DNA of 64,000 bases from Streptomyces sp. V3I8 (GCF_030817535.1 NZ_JAUSZL010000002.1:1488001-1552000), one strand, 5' to 3'; numbered from the stretch's first letter, positions 1 through 8,137 are shown. Notes: generated by a model not told the origin, from the sequence alone. Program-made: numbers and translations.

Positions 1-20
1 GGTGCACGACCGGGCGGAGT

Positions 21-1085
21 TCAGCTACCGATGGCTTTTGCATAGTCGGCGTATGCGTCCCTGATCTGGTCGGTGGAGAGGGAGAGGTGTTCGAGGATGG
101 TGTAGCGGCCCGGCCTGGTCGTCGGAGCGAACTCCACGACCTGGACGAACTCGTCCGGGGTGAAGCCGATCTCGTCCGGCAGCACGGGGAGTCCGTGGCG
201 CCGGAGGACCTCGGCCATGTGCCTGGCCGTCTCGTGGTCGCCCCGCAGGAACGTGGCGAACGCGCCGCCCAGGCCGCACTGCTCGCCGTGGAGGGCACTG
301 CGCTTGGGGAAGCTCAGGTCGAACGCGTGGCTGATCTCGTGGCAGGCACCGGACGCGGGGCGGCTGTCACCGGCCACCGACATCGAGATGCCGCACAGGA
401 CCAGTGCCTCGGAGAGCGTCGTCAGGAAGGCGTCGTCGCCGACACCCCCCGGATGGCGCAGTACCGCTTCCGCGGCCTGGCGGGCCATGGCGGCGGCCAG
501 GCCGTCGACCTGCTCGCCGTTCTCCCGGTGCGACAGCTCCCAGTCGGCCACGGCGGAGATCTTGCAGATCACGTCGCCGATGCCGGCCCGTACGTAGCGC
601 ACGGGAGCCTCGCGGATGACGTCGAGGTCGATGACGATGGCGATCGGGTTGGGCACACCGTAGGAGCCACGGCCCGCGTCGTTGTCGAGGGTGGCGACCG
701 GCGAGCAGAGACCGTCGTTCGCCAGGTTCGTGGCCACCGCGACGAGCGGCAGGCCCACCCGCGCCGCCGCGTACTTGGCACAGTCGATGACCTTGCCGCC
801 GCCGAGGCCGACCACCGCGTCGTAGCGGCCGGCCTTCTTGATGGATTCGGCGAGACGGACCGCTCCGTCGATGGTGCCGTCGGCGTCGGAGAACCAGTCC
901 GCCTCGGGGAACGCCGGGGCGAAGCGCTCGCGCAGGATCCGGCCGGAGCCGCCGCTGATGGCGAAGGCCAGGCTGCCGGAGGGCGCGATGCGCTGGTCGG
1001 ACAGGATCGTCGCCAGATCATCGAGCGCGCCCGGACGGATGTCGACGACGACCGGCGAGGGGATGAGCCTCGTCAGTACTGGCAC
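21..1085 (-). CDS. Iron-containing alcohol dehydrogenase, glycerol-1-phosphate dehydrogenase-like
   Basis: Predicted 354-residue cytoplasmic NAD(P)-dependent, metal-dependent dehydrogenase of the Fe-ADH/G1PDH group. Seen: the nucleotide-binding GLGGGKVIDCAK loop, the substrate/phosphate loop NLANDGLCSPVA (archaeal and AraM-type G1P dehydrogenases have a similar DG..SP loop), and the metal ligands Asp in AGIGDVICK, His in ASGACHEISH and His in LHGEQCG. The GTG at 1085 overlaps the end of the upstream nucleotidyltransferase by 13 bp; an ATG further upstream lies deep inside that gene and is unlikely. It is the third gene of an operon with a nucleotidyltransferase and a CDP-alcohol phosphotransferase. 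That context suggests it makes the polyol phosphate that is then CDP-activated. The exact substrate (dihydroxyacetone phosphate or another ketose phosphate) is inferred. Confidence 0.85.
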   Translation of the reverse strand: MPVLTRLIPSPVVVDIRPGALDDLATILSDQRIAPSGSLAFAISGGSGRILRERFAPAFPEADWFSDADGTIDGAVRLAESIKKAGRYDAVVGLGGGKVIDCAKYAAARVGLPLVAVATNLANDGLCSPVATLDNDAGRGSYGVPNPIAIVIDLDVIREAPVRYVRAGIGDVICKISAVADWELSHRENGEQVDGLAAAMARQAAEAVLRHPGGVGDDAFLTTLSEALVLCGISMSVAGDSRPASGACHEISHAFDLSFPKRSALHGEQCGLGGAFATFLRGDHETARHMAEVLRRHGLPVLPDEIGFTPDEFVQVVEFAPTTRPGRYTILEHLSLSTDQIRDAYADYAKAIGS

Positions 1086-1825
1086 GCGATCACGCGTCCC
1101 TTGGCGAGGTCCTCGTGGTTGTCGATCTCGACCCACTTGACGTCGCCGATGGGGGCCACGTCGATGCGGAAGCCGCGGTTCACGAGCTCCTGGTAGCCGT
1201 GCTCGTAGAACTGCTGCGGGTCCGTCTCGAAGACCGTCTTCAGCGCGTCGGCCAGCTCGTCCGCGGCGTCGCCCTCGATGAGGGTCACGCCGATGTACTC
1301 ACCGGTCGCCTCGGCGGGGTCCATCAGCTTGGTGATCTTCGTCATGGAGCCCTCGGGGCCGACCACGACCTTCATCTCCTCGTCGGCGAGGGACTTCACC
1401 GTGTCGAGGGCGAGGATGATCTTCTTGCCGTCGCCGCGGGCGGCGAGCAGGGTCTTCTCGACGGAGACCGGGTGCACGGTGTCGCCGTTGGCGAGGATCA
1501 CCGAGTGCTTGATGGCGTCACGGCCGCACCACAGGGAGTAGGCGTTGTTCCACTCCTCGGCCTTGTCGTTGTCGATCAGCGTGATCTTGACGCCGTACTT
1601 CTGCTCCAGCGCCTCGCGCCGCTCGTAGACGGCTTCCTTGCGGTAGCCGACGATGATCGCGACCTCGGTCAGGCCGATCTCGGCGAAGTTGCCGAGGGTG
1701 AGGTCGAGCACCGTGATGCTGTCCTCGTCGCCTTCGGGTCCCACCGGCACCAGGGCCTTGGGCAGGGTGTCGGTGTAGGGGCGCAGACGCCGTCCGGCGC
1801 CGGCAGCCAGCACGAGGCCGATCAT
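1073..1825 (-). CDS. Sugar/polyol-phosphate nucleotidyltransferase
   Basis: 250 residues, single-domain nucleotidyltransferase (Rossmann-like, NTP_transferase family). The N-terminal signature GLVLAAGAGRRLRPYT...LPKALVPVG (residues about 3-29) is the NTP-binding loop with the catalytic Arg and Lys. Asp in LANGDTVHP is the usual Mg2+ ligand position. The ATG overlaps the TGA of the CDP-alcohol phosphotransferase gene (ATGA), so the two are translationally coupled. Because its partner uses CDP-alcohols, CTP is the likely nucleotide and a polyol phosphate the likely acceptor, as in inositol-1-phosphate or glycerol-phosphate cytidylyltransferases. A generic sugar-1-phosphate uridylyl- or guanylyltransferase cannot be excluded from the sequence. 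Confidence 0.85.
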   Translation of the reverse strand: MIGLVLAAGAGRRLRPYTDTLPKALVPVGPEGDEDSITVLDLTLGNFAEIGLTEVAIIVGYRKEAVYERREALEQKYGVKITLIDNDKAEEWNNAYSLWCGRDAIKHSVILANGDTVHPVSVEKTLLAARGDGKKIILALDTVKSLADEEMKVVVGPEGSMTKITKLMDPAEATGEYIGVTLIEGDAADELADALKTVFETDPQQFYEHGYQELVNRGFRIDVAPIGDVKWVEIDNHEDLAKGRVIACQY

Positions 1826-3633
1826 GCGGGTTCTCCTTCATCGTGTACGGCGGGTGCGCCGCGCCTGTGGGCGGTCACCCAGTAGCGGATGCTCTCGAAG
1901 AGCACCACCAGGGCCACGGCCACGGCGAGTGCCGTGAGCGCGACCTTGAAATCTTCTGCGGCGAGCAGCACGGCCAGGACGGTGACCAGCAGCGTCCTGC
2001 CGTCGTGCCCGCCGATCGCCCGCACCAGCCAGTGCGGCGGCGCGCCGGCGTTGCCGCGGATGCGGTACACCGTGTCGTAGTGATGGTAGGCGACCGCCGC
2101 CACCAGCCCGAAAGCCGCCGGAAGGGCGCCGTTCACGTCGGCTTTCGCCGCCAGGATCAGCACGGTGCCGTATTCGGCGGCGCGCAGCACCGGCGGGACG
2201 AGCCAGTCGAGCGCGCCCTTGAGGGGCAGTGCGACGGCGGCGCCGGAGGTCAGGACGTACAGCGCCGCGGCGAGGACGGGCCACCAGCTGCCGTAGTCGG
2301 CGGTCCGGGCCGCGGCGACGAGGAGCACGGCGCCCGGCAGCGCGACCAGCAGGCGCGAACCGAACGGCGGCTTGGCGGGAAGCCTGCCGAGCAGCGAGGC
2401 GCAGGCCCGCGCGAGGGGGCCCGAGTCGGTGAGGTCCGCCAGTGCCGCCGCGGCCCGCTCGGTGCGCTGTGCCTTGCGGGTCACCGATCGCAGCACCCGG
2501 CCCGCGGTGGTGTAGCAGGCGGCGAAGGCGCAGCCGATCAGCAGCACGTAGAAGGTGATCCGGGGCGTGGTGAGCGCGGTGAGCACGGCGATCATCGCCC
2601 AGCGTTCGCCGATCGGCAGGACGATCATCCGGCGCAGCCAGACCGTCCAGCCGACGCTGTCGAGCTTGCCCGAAAGGGCGGCGGTGGGGCCGGCGCCGGC
2701 GGCCGTGCTGTCGGCGTTCGCCTCGTTGAAGGAGAAGTCGACGACGTGCCGGCAGGTCTGCAGGACCATCGCGCCGAGGGCCAGCGCCCACACGTCGTCG
2801 CCGTTGCGGGCGGCGCCGAGGGCGAGGCCCGCGTAGTAGGCGTACTCCTTGGCCCGGTCGAAGGTCGCGTCGAGCCAGGCGCCGAGCGTGGAGTACTGCA
2901 GGGAGTAGCGGGCGAGCTGGCCGTCCGTGCAGTCGAGGACGAAGGAGAAGAGGAGCAGCAGCCCCGCGGCGACGAAGCCGGCCCGGGTGCCGGTCGCCGC
3001 GCAGCCGGCCGCGATCAGCGCGGTGACCAGCGAGGCGGTGGTGACCTGGTTCGGGGTCAGGCCGCGGCGGGCGCACCAGCGGGCGAGGTAGCGGGAGTAC
3101 GGGCTGACGCAGTACGTGGTGAAGAAGCCGTCGCGGGACTTCACGGCCGTACGCAGCCGGATCGCCTCGTCGTCCACGGAGGCGACGGCCTGCCGGGACT
3201 CGTTGCGGGCCTGCGGGTCCCTCGGGACCACGGCGACGAGTTCGCCCAGTTCGGGGCGGTGCAGGTCGGTGTCGAGGAGTTCGGCGACGCGGTCGGCGAC
3301 GATGCCGACCACCACGGACCCGTTCGGCGCGTCATCGCAGGCGGTGCGCAGCGCCCTGGCCAGCGCCGGACGCGCCGCGGGCCGGGCGGTGACGGCGCCG
3401 GGGATCGCGGCGGCCTCGAAGCGCGGGTCGGTCAGGCCGAGCCGCAGCGCGTGGACGTGCCCCACGAAGCGGGCGTCGACGACGGCGACCCGCTGGTCGG
3501 CGGGGACGGCCGCGAGGAGCGTCTCGGCGTCGGCCGCGTCGGTGGCGGCCCGCACCTCGAAGCCGAGCGTCCGCAGATCGCTCTCGAGCGACGACCCGGG
3601 AACCGGCTGACCGGTGAGGATGGCGGTCGACAG
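1822..3633 (-). CDS. CDP-alcohol phosphatidyltransferase fusion protein
   Basis: Integral membrane CDP-alcohol phosphotransferase, 603 residues if translation starts at CTG 3633 (577 from GTG 3555). The full family motif D-x2-D-G-x2-A-R-x8-G-x3-D-x3-D is present at about residues 231-252 (DCTDGQLAR, then GAWLDATFD), flanked by hydrophobic helices. The N-terminal ~150 residues form a soluble domain I do not recognise. The C-terminal ~200 residues form a second membrane-rich region, so the protein is much longer than a plain phosphatidyltransferase (~200). An AGGAG lies 9 nt before CTG 3633, while GTG 3555 sits inside the conserved-looking stretch LRTLGFEVRAAT. It probably transfers the polyol phosphate made by the two downstream enzymes to a lipid or polyprenol; this is inferred. 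Confidence 0.85.
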   Translation of the reverse strand: MSTAILTGQPVPGSSLESDLRTLGFEVRAATDAADAETLLAAVPADQRVAVVDARFVGHVHALRLGLTDPRFEAAAIPGAVTARPAARPALARALRTACDDAPNGSVVVGIVADRVAELLDTDLHRPELGELVAVVPRDPQARNESRQAVASVDDEAIRLRTAVKSRDGFFTTYCVSPYSRYLARWCARRGLTPNQVTTASLVTALIAAGCAATGTRAGFVAAGLLLLFSFVLDCTDGQLARYSLQYSTLGAWLDATFDRAKEYAYYAGLALGAARNGDDVWALALGAMVLQTCRHVVDFSFNEANADSTAAGAGPTAALSGKLDSVGWTVWLRRMIVLPIGERWAMIAVLTALTTPRITFYVLLIGCAFAACYTTAGRVLRSVTRKAQRTERAAAALADLTDSGPLARACASLLGRLPAKPPFGSRLLVALPGAVLLVAAARTADYGSWWPVLAAALYVLTSGAAVALPLKGALDWLVPPVLRAAEYGTVLILAAKADVNGALPAAFGLVAAVAYHHYDTVYRIRGNAGAPPHWLVRAIGGHDGRTLLVTVLAVLLAAEDFKVALTALAVAVALVVLFESIRYWVTAHRRGAPAVHDEGEPA

Positions 3634-3755
3634 ACGAACTCACTCCTCTGGGTTCCGGCGTGCGTGACGCCGGGCAGGTGCGTGGTGGGGGGCGCCCCGG
3701 GCCGGGTGGGCCGGGCGGCATGTCGGCAGAGGCTATCCGATGATGGGAAGCGGCC

Positions 3756-3788
3756 GTTCACCGCCCGTTCACGGTCCGATCAACGGGT
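3756..3788. promoter_or_regulatory. Candidate PHO box in the galE / CDP-alcohol operon divergent region
   Basis: Intergenic region 3634-3922 (289 bp) separates the divergent operons. It holds two adjacent 11-nt units, GTTCACCGCCC (3756-3766) and GTTCACGGTCC (3767-3777), followed by a weaker third unit GATCAACGGGT (3778-3788). Streptomyces PhoP binds 11-nt direct repeats beginning GTTCA(C). A CCCGTT/AACGGG inverted repeat (3764-3769, 3782-3787) overlaps them. Phosphate control of a polyol-phosphate polymer operon would make sense, but binding is inferred. No clear -35/-10 pair was found for galE; a TATAAG lies at about 3852. Confidence 0.45.
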
Positions 3789-3922
3789 TCTGATCGGCGT
3801 GTCCGCCGCGATCATCATCGTGGATCCGGGGCCCGGCCGACAAACCACGGCCTATAAGGCGCAATTCACGACATGCCTCCCGAGCTCCGCGGAAGCGGCG
3901 TCGCGGCATAGGGTGAGCGTCC

Positions 3923-4891
3923 ATGACATGGCTGATCACAGGTGGGGCTGGATACATCGGTGCGCACGTGGCGCGGGCCATGGCCGGGGCCGGGGAGCGC
4001 GTGGTCGCGCTCGACGACCTCTCGGCCGGGGTCTCCGCGCGGCTGCCCGACGGGATCCCCCTGGTACAGGGCTCGTCGCTGGACGGGGAGTTGCTGAAGC
4101 GGCTCCTCGCCGAGCACGCGGTGACGGGTGTGGTGCACCTGGCCGCACGCAAGCAGGTCGGCGAGTCCGTGGCCCAGCCCGCCCGCTACTACCAGGAGAA
4201 CGTCGGCGGGCTCGCCACGCTCCTGGACGCGGTCGCCGGGGCCGGTGTGCGGCGCTTCGTCTTCTCCTCGTCCGCGGCCGTCTACGGCAACCCGGACGTG
4301 GACCTCATCACGGAGGACACCCCCTGCGCCCCGATGAGTCCCTACGGCGAGACGAAGCTCGCCGGCGAGTGGCTGGTGCGGGCCGCGGGCCGCGCGCACG
4401 GCATCGGGACCGTGTGCCTGCGCTACTTCAACGTGGCGGGCGCCGCGGCGCCCGAGCTGGCGGACACCGGTGTGTTCAACGTGGTGCCGATGGTCTTCGA
4501 CCGGCTCACGCGCGACGAGCCCCCGCGGATCTTCGGCGACGACTATCCGACGCCGGACGGCACGTGCGTGCGGGACTACATCCATGTCGCGGACCTCGCC
4601 GAGGCGCACCTCGCGGCGGCCCGGCGGCTCGCCTCGACGGACGTCCCGGGCGACCTGACGGTGAACATCGGCCGCGGCGAGGGGGCCTCGGTGCGCGAAC
4701 TCATGACGCTCATCGGCGAGGTCACCGGTGACACCCGGCCGGTTCTCGTCGAGCCGCGCCGCCCGGGTGACGCCCCGCGCGCGGTCGCCTCGTCCGCGCT
4801 GGCCGCCAAGGAGCTGGGCTGGAGCGCGCGGCGCGGGGTGCGCGAGATGGTCGAGTCGGCCTGGCGGGGCTGGCAGCTGCACCACGCGTGA
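3923..4891 (+). CDS. galE: UDP-glucose 4-epimerase-like short-chain dehydrogenase
   Basis: 322-residue extended SDR. Seen: NAD-binding GGAGYIG (residues 7-13), Asp-rich loop LDDLSAG after beta-2, SSSAAVYG, and the catalytic YGETK with Tyr141 and Lys145. The C-terminal substrate domain contains RYFNVAGAA and CVRDYIHVADLAEAH, both typical of GalE-type epimerases. Reaction: interconversion of UDP-glucose and UDP-galactose, or of the N-acetyl forms, using tightly bound NAD+. It stands alone on the plus strand, divergent from the CDP-alcohol operon, so it may feed UDP-galactose into the same cell-surface polymer (inference). Several galE paralogues are usual in Streptomyces, so specificity is uncertain. 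Confidence 0.85.
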   Translation: MTWLITGGAGYIGAHVARAMAGAGERVVALDDLSAGVSARLPDGIPLVQGSSLDGELLKRLLAEHAVTGVVHLAARKQVGESVAQPARYYQENVGGLATLLDAVAGAGVRRFVFSSSAAVYGNPDVDLITEDTPCAPMSPYGETKLAGEWLVRAAGRAHGIGTVCLRYFNVAGAAAPELADTGVFNVVPMVFDRLTRDEPPRIFGDDYPTPDGTCVRDYIHVADLAEAHLAAARRLASTDVPGDLTVNIGRGEGASVRELMTLIGEVTGDTRPVLVEPRRPGDAPRAVASSALAAKELGWSARRGVREMVESAWRGWQLHHA

Positions 4892-5101
4892 GGAGCGGGC
4901 GTACGCCCGGTGGCGGAGGCCCGACGCCGTCGCGCAGGCCGGCCGGCGGGGGCGGCGCACCGGCTGCGGGCCACGGCGTACGGCCCGGTTCCCCGGCACG
5001 GGTGAAAGGGCGAGGACTGCCGTTCCGGACGGCTCCGTGCCGGTAGCGTCGGTGACGATCAGATGTCCGGGCCCTTGCGGCGTCCGGCCGGGGCCGGGCG
5101 C

Positions 5102-5137
5102 CACGTCCGGTTCGGCCGCGCGACGGAACCGGACGTG
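5102..5137. repeat. 12-bp inverted repeat in the galE-idi intergenic region
   Basis: The 323-bp gap 4892-5214 has no convincing gene. Its one clear structure is a perfect 12-bp inverted repeat, CACGTCCGGTTC at 5102-5113 and its complement at 5126-5137, with a 12-nt loop. It could be the galE terminator or an operator about 78 bp before idi. There is no T-run, as is usual in Streptomyces terminators. Confidence 0.5.
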
Positions 5138-5214
5138 CGGGGCCCCGCGTGATGCCGGGAGTGCCGGTCCGGTACGGCAGACTTGGGGCTCGAAGACCGA
5201 TGCGAAGGATGGGT

Positions 5215-5808
5215 ATGCCGATCACTCCTGCCACCGCGACGCACAGTTCGTCGAACGGCACCGCTGAAGCCATCTTGCTCGAACTGGTCGACGAGGACGG
5301 CACCACGATCGGTACGGCGGAGAAGCTCACGGCCCATCAGCCGCCCGGGCAGCTGCACCGGGCGTTCTCCGTCTTCCTCTTCGACGAGCGGGGCCGGCTG
5401 TTGCTGCAGCAGCGGGCGCTGGGCAAGTACCACTCCCCCGGTGTGTGGTCCAACACGTGCTGCGGTCATCCGTACCCCGGCGAGGCGCCCTTCGCGGCCG
5501 CCGCGCGCCGGACGTTCGAGGAGCTGGGGGTCTCTCCCTCGCTGCTCGCCGAGGCGGGCACGGTCCGCTACAACCACCCGGACCCGGACTCGGGGCTGGT
5601 GGAGCAGGAGTTCAACCACCTCTTCGTGGGGATGGTGCAGTCGGCGCTGCGGCCGGACCCCGAGGAGGTCGGGTCGACGGCCTTCGTGAGCGCGGCCGAG
5701 CTGGCCGAGCGGCATGCCGGGGATCCGTTCTCGGCGTGGTTCATGACCGTGCTGGACTCGGCCCGGCCCGCGATCCGGGAACTGACCGGGGAAGCCGCGG
5801 GCTGGTGA
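5215..5808 (+). CDS. idi: Isopentenyl-diphosphate delta-isomerase, type I
   Basis: 197-residue Nudix-fold enzyme that interconverts isopentenyl and dimethylallyl diphosphate in the cytoplasm, supplying isoprenoid synthesis. Seen: catalytic Cys in NTCCGHP (Cys83), the His-rich metal site (HRAFSVFLFD, FNHLF), the catalytic Glu in LVEQEFNHLF (Glu130/132) and a Nudix-like helix AAARRTFEELGV. Start chosen at ATG 5215 because AAGGA lies 6 nt upstream and the product then has the normal length for the family; an upstream start at 5149 adds a non-conserved extension. The gene stands alone. Type I enzymes need Mg2+ and a second divalent metal, unlike the flavin-dependent type II. Confidence 0.95.
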   Translation: MPITPATATHSSSNGTAEAILLELVDEDGTTIGTAEKLTAHQPPGQLHRAFSVFLFDERGRLLLQQRALGKYHSPGVWSNTCCGHPYPGEAPFAAAARRTFEELGVSPSLLAEAGTVRYNHPDPDSGLVEQEFNHLFVGMVQSALRPDPEEVGSTAFVSAAELAERHAGDPFSAWFMTVLDSARPAIRELTGEAAGW

Positions 5809-5837
5809 TCCGCGCACGCCGGTGACCTGGGACGAGC

Positions 5838-5874
5838 CGCGTCCCGTCAGGGGCGCGGAAAGGCTGCGTGGCAG
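5838..5874 (-). repeat. Dispersed Streptomyces intergenic repeat, reverse copy
   Basis: Between the convergent idi and ATPase genes. The stretch containing GTCAGGGGCGCGG and CTGCG is the reverse complement, with a few mismatches, of the element at 11617-11650. It contains a short G+C hairpin and may act as a two-way terminator. Confidence 0.55.
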
Positions 5875-5924
5875 ACCACGACAGGTTGCGACGGGCCCGC
5901 AGACCGGCTGCGGGCCATGGGTCC

Positions 5925-6467
5925 TCAGACCGTTCGCGCGACGGTCAGGGGCAGGACGGACCAGATCACTTTGCCTCCCGACGCCGTGTGCTCCACGTCG
6001 CACACCCCGCCCGCCTCCCGGGTGATCTCGCGGACCAGCAGGAGGCCCCGGCCGCCGGTCTGGCCGTGGTCGGCCTCCAGGGCGGTCGGCCGGTAGGGGT
6101 GGTCGTCCTCGACGGCGACCCGCACCCACTCGGCGCCGACGGCGACCTCGACGGCGAGCACCGGGGAGAGGACCGCCGCGTGCCGGACCGCGTTGGTCAC
6201 CAGCTCGGAGACGATCAGCAGCAGCCCCTGGACGATGTCGTCCGACACCGGTACGCCCTGGCGGGCCAGCAGGTCGCGGACCGCGTGCCGGGCCTGCGGC
6301 ACCGAGGAGTCGGCGGCCGGAGCGGTGAACCGCCACACCCCCTCGTACGGCAGCGGTCCGGGCGGTCTGTCGTCGGGGGGCGCCTCCCCGCTCTCGGGAC
6401 GCGGGCCGGCCCCCCGCCCCTGGTCGTCCATCGTCCGGTCGCCGCCCCTGCGCTCGATTGTCACCAC
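5925..6467 (-). CDS. ATP-binding protein, RsbW/SpoIIAB-like anti-sigma kinase family
   Basis: 180-residue soluble protein with one HATPase_c_2 domain (about residues 45-175). The N-box is SELVTNAVRHA with the Mg-binding Asn, the G1-like box is VEDDHPYRPT and the G2-like box is GGRGLLLV. The first ~40 residues are Pro/Gly/Asp-rich and disordered. Streptomyces encode dozens of these; some bind sigma-B-type factors and phosphorylate anti-anti-sigma partners, but most are uncharacterised. No sigma factor or STAS-domain gene lies next to it, so its partner cannot be named. The ATG at 6467 gives a 180-residue product; a start at the later Met (MDDQG) is also possible. Confidence 0.8.
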   Translation of the reverse strand: MVTIERRGGDRTMDDQGRGAGPRPESGEAPPDDRPPGPLPYEGVWRFTAPAADSSVPQARHAVRDLLARQGVPVSDDIVQGLLLIVSELVTNAVRHAAVLSPVLAVEVAVGAEWVRVAVEDDHPYRPTALEADHGQTGGRGLLLVREITREAGGVCDVEHTASGGKVIWSVLPLTVARTV

Positions 6468-6560
6468 ACGTCGAGTGTTGGTAACGCACCGCTCACTACC
6501 GGACGACTGAACAGAAGTCAGCCACTATCGGCGATATTTGATCACTTGCGCTCAGCGCCG

Positions 6561-7229
6561 TCAGTCGTGCGGCAACTTCTGTTCGCCCTGTGTCGTGTTC
6601 GGCATTTGTCCGGTTGTACGGGTTTGGTCCGAGACGAGACTGACGATGCGGCGCCCGCCGTACCCGGTCGCGATCAGGCCGAGCCCGTCGAAGAGCAGCG
6701 CCAGCGAGAAGAACGTACCGATGACGTACTTGCTGCTGCTCGGCCAGGACGCGAGCACGAGGATGCCGAGCAGCAGGCCGAAGGCTCCCTGGACGAGGGA
6801 CCAGCCGAACTGGGGGCCGCGCACCACCAGGCTGCCGACCAGCCGGAAGACGCCGCCCGTCAGGAACAGCAGCGCGGCGAACATGGTCAGCGCCTCGGCG
6901 GCGGCCTCCGGCTTGCTGATGATCACGACGCCGGCCGCGATGTTCAGGGCCGCGACCACGACACCGAGCCAGAAGAAGTTCGAGGCACGGGCCTGCACCG
7001 CGTGCAGCAGGCCGACCACGCCGCCGATCAGCAGGAGCCAGCCGAACAGCAGCATCGAGGTCAGCGTGGCGAGCCCGGTGTAGATCAGGCCGACCAGACC
7101 CGCGAGCACCAGGATCACGCCGAGCGCGGCGAGCCAGCCGAAGCTGCGGTTCAGTTTCGCGGTCTCGTCCCTTGGGGGTCCGGACGCGGATGCGGGCTCG
7201 GCCGCGGACCTGAGTCTGAACCTGGCCAT
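6561..7229 (-). CDS. HdeD/DUF308 family membrane protein
   Basis: 222 residues. After a short charged N-terminus (MARFRLRSAAEP...), six hydrophobic helices span about residues 30-190: WLAALGVILVLAGLVGLIY, MLLFGWLLLIGGVVGLL, FFWLGVVVAALNIAAGVVI, ALTMFAALLFLTGGVFRLV, LVQGAFGLLLGILVLA and FFSLALLFDGLGLIATGY. This is the HdeD/DUF308 layout. E. coli HdeD is linked to acid resistance, but the role in actinobacteria is unknown. ATG 7229 is preceded by GAGGAGG at good spacing; an upstream in-frame start would run into the next gene's promoter. The C-terminus is polar. It is divergent from the crotonase gene. Confidence 0.8.
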   Translation of the reverse strand: MARFRLRSAAEPASASGPPRDETAKLNRSFGWLAALGVILVLAGLVGLIYTGLATLTSMLLFGWLLLIGGVVGLLHAVQARASNFFWLGVVVAALNIAAGVVIISKPEAAAEALTMFAALLFLTGGVFRLVGSLVVRGPQFGWSLVQGAFGLLLGILVLASWPSSSKYVIGTFFSLALLFDGLGLIATGYGGRRIVSLVSDQTRTTGQMPNTTQGEQKLPHD

Positions 7230-7325
7230 CTGCGCCTCCTCGGACCTGTCTGCGTGCCCCGTGCCCTCACGCCTACCCGCCTCCTTCTTGATCGTACGTG
7301 CGGGGTGGACGGATAGCATCCGGCC

Positions 7326-8084
7326 ATGGAGCCGCAGCTGCTGCACAGCGTCGCCGACGGGGTCGCCACCGTCGTCATCCACCATCCGGCCAAGCGCAAC
7401 GCCATGACGGCCCGCATGTGGCGGGCGCTGCCGCCGCTGCTCGACGCGCTGGCCGCCGACCCCGCCGTACGGGTGCTCGTGCTGACCGGGGAGGGCGGGA
7501 CGTTCTGCGCCGGGGCGGACATCTCCTCGCTGCGGGAGGCGGCCGGCCGGACGCAGGGCCTGGCCGTGGAGGCGGAGGAGGCGCTCGCCGCGTTCCCCAG
7601 GCCGACGCTCGCGGCGGTGCGCGGCTACTGCGTGGGCGGCGGGTGCCAGCTCGCGGCCGCCTGCGACCTGCGGTTCGCGGACGAGGAGGCGTCGTTCGGG
7701 ATCACGCCGGCGAAGCTGGGCATCGTCTACGCGGCCTCCTCCACCCGGCGGCTGGTGTCCCTCGTGGGGCCCGCCACCGCCAAGTACCTCCTGTTCTCCG
7801 GCGAGCTGATCGAGGCGGCGCGCGCGCTGCGCACCGGCCTGGTGGACGAGGTGCTGCCCGGTGGCGCGCTGGACCGGCGGGTCGCGGAGTTCGCACGGAT
7901 CCTCGTCTCCCGCTCGCAGCTGACGCAGGCCGCGGCGAAGGAGTTCGCGGACGGCCGCGACGACCGGGACGCGTACTGGGCGGAGCAGGCCAGGGGCGGC
8001 GACACGGCGGAGGGGGTGGCCGCCTTCCTGGAGCGCCGGCCGCCCGGGTTCACCTGGACGGCGTCGGCGGCCGGGCGGAAATGA
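7326..8084 (+). CDS. Crotonase-fold enoyl-CoA hydratase/isomerase family protein
   Basis: 252 residues with a complete crotonase fold: CoA-binding KRNAMT, first oxyanion-hole segment CAGADISSL and second GYCVGGGCQLAAACDL. The two glutamates used by classical enoyl-CoA hydratase are not conserved: GGGCE reads GGGCQ, and the FGQPEILLG-type segment reads FGITPAKLG. A classical hydration reaction is therefore doubtful. An isomerase, hydrolase or other CoA-thioester reaction relying only on the oxyanion hole is more likely. The gene stands alone, divergent from an HdeD-like gene and 80 bp before the SCO6745-family gene. The true substrate is unknown. Confidence 0.8.
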   Translation: MEPQLLHSVADGVATVVIHHPAKRNAMTARMWRALPPLLDALAADPAVRVLVLTGEGGTFCAGADISSLREAAGRTQGLAVEAEEALAAFPRPTLAAVRGYCVGGGCQLAAACDLRFADEEASFGITPAKLGIVYAASSTRRLVSLVGPATAKYLLFSGELIEAARALRTGLVDEVLPGGALDRRVAEFARILVSRSQLTQAAAKEFADGRDDRDAYWAEQARGGDTAEGVAAFLERRPPGFTWTASAAGRK

Positions 8085-8137
8085 CGCGGCCGGACCGGGA
8101 ACGACGGGACCGGGCGGACTCCCCGCCGTTCCCTGCG

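Noticed and set aside
1843..4731. Very long open frame on the plus strand across the nucleotide/CDP-alcohol genes and galE
   Set aside because: Antisense read-through typical of high-GC DNA; low-complexity Gly/Ala/Arg/Val composition and no domain. The opposite or alternative frames encode clear enzymes.
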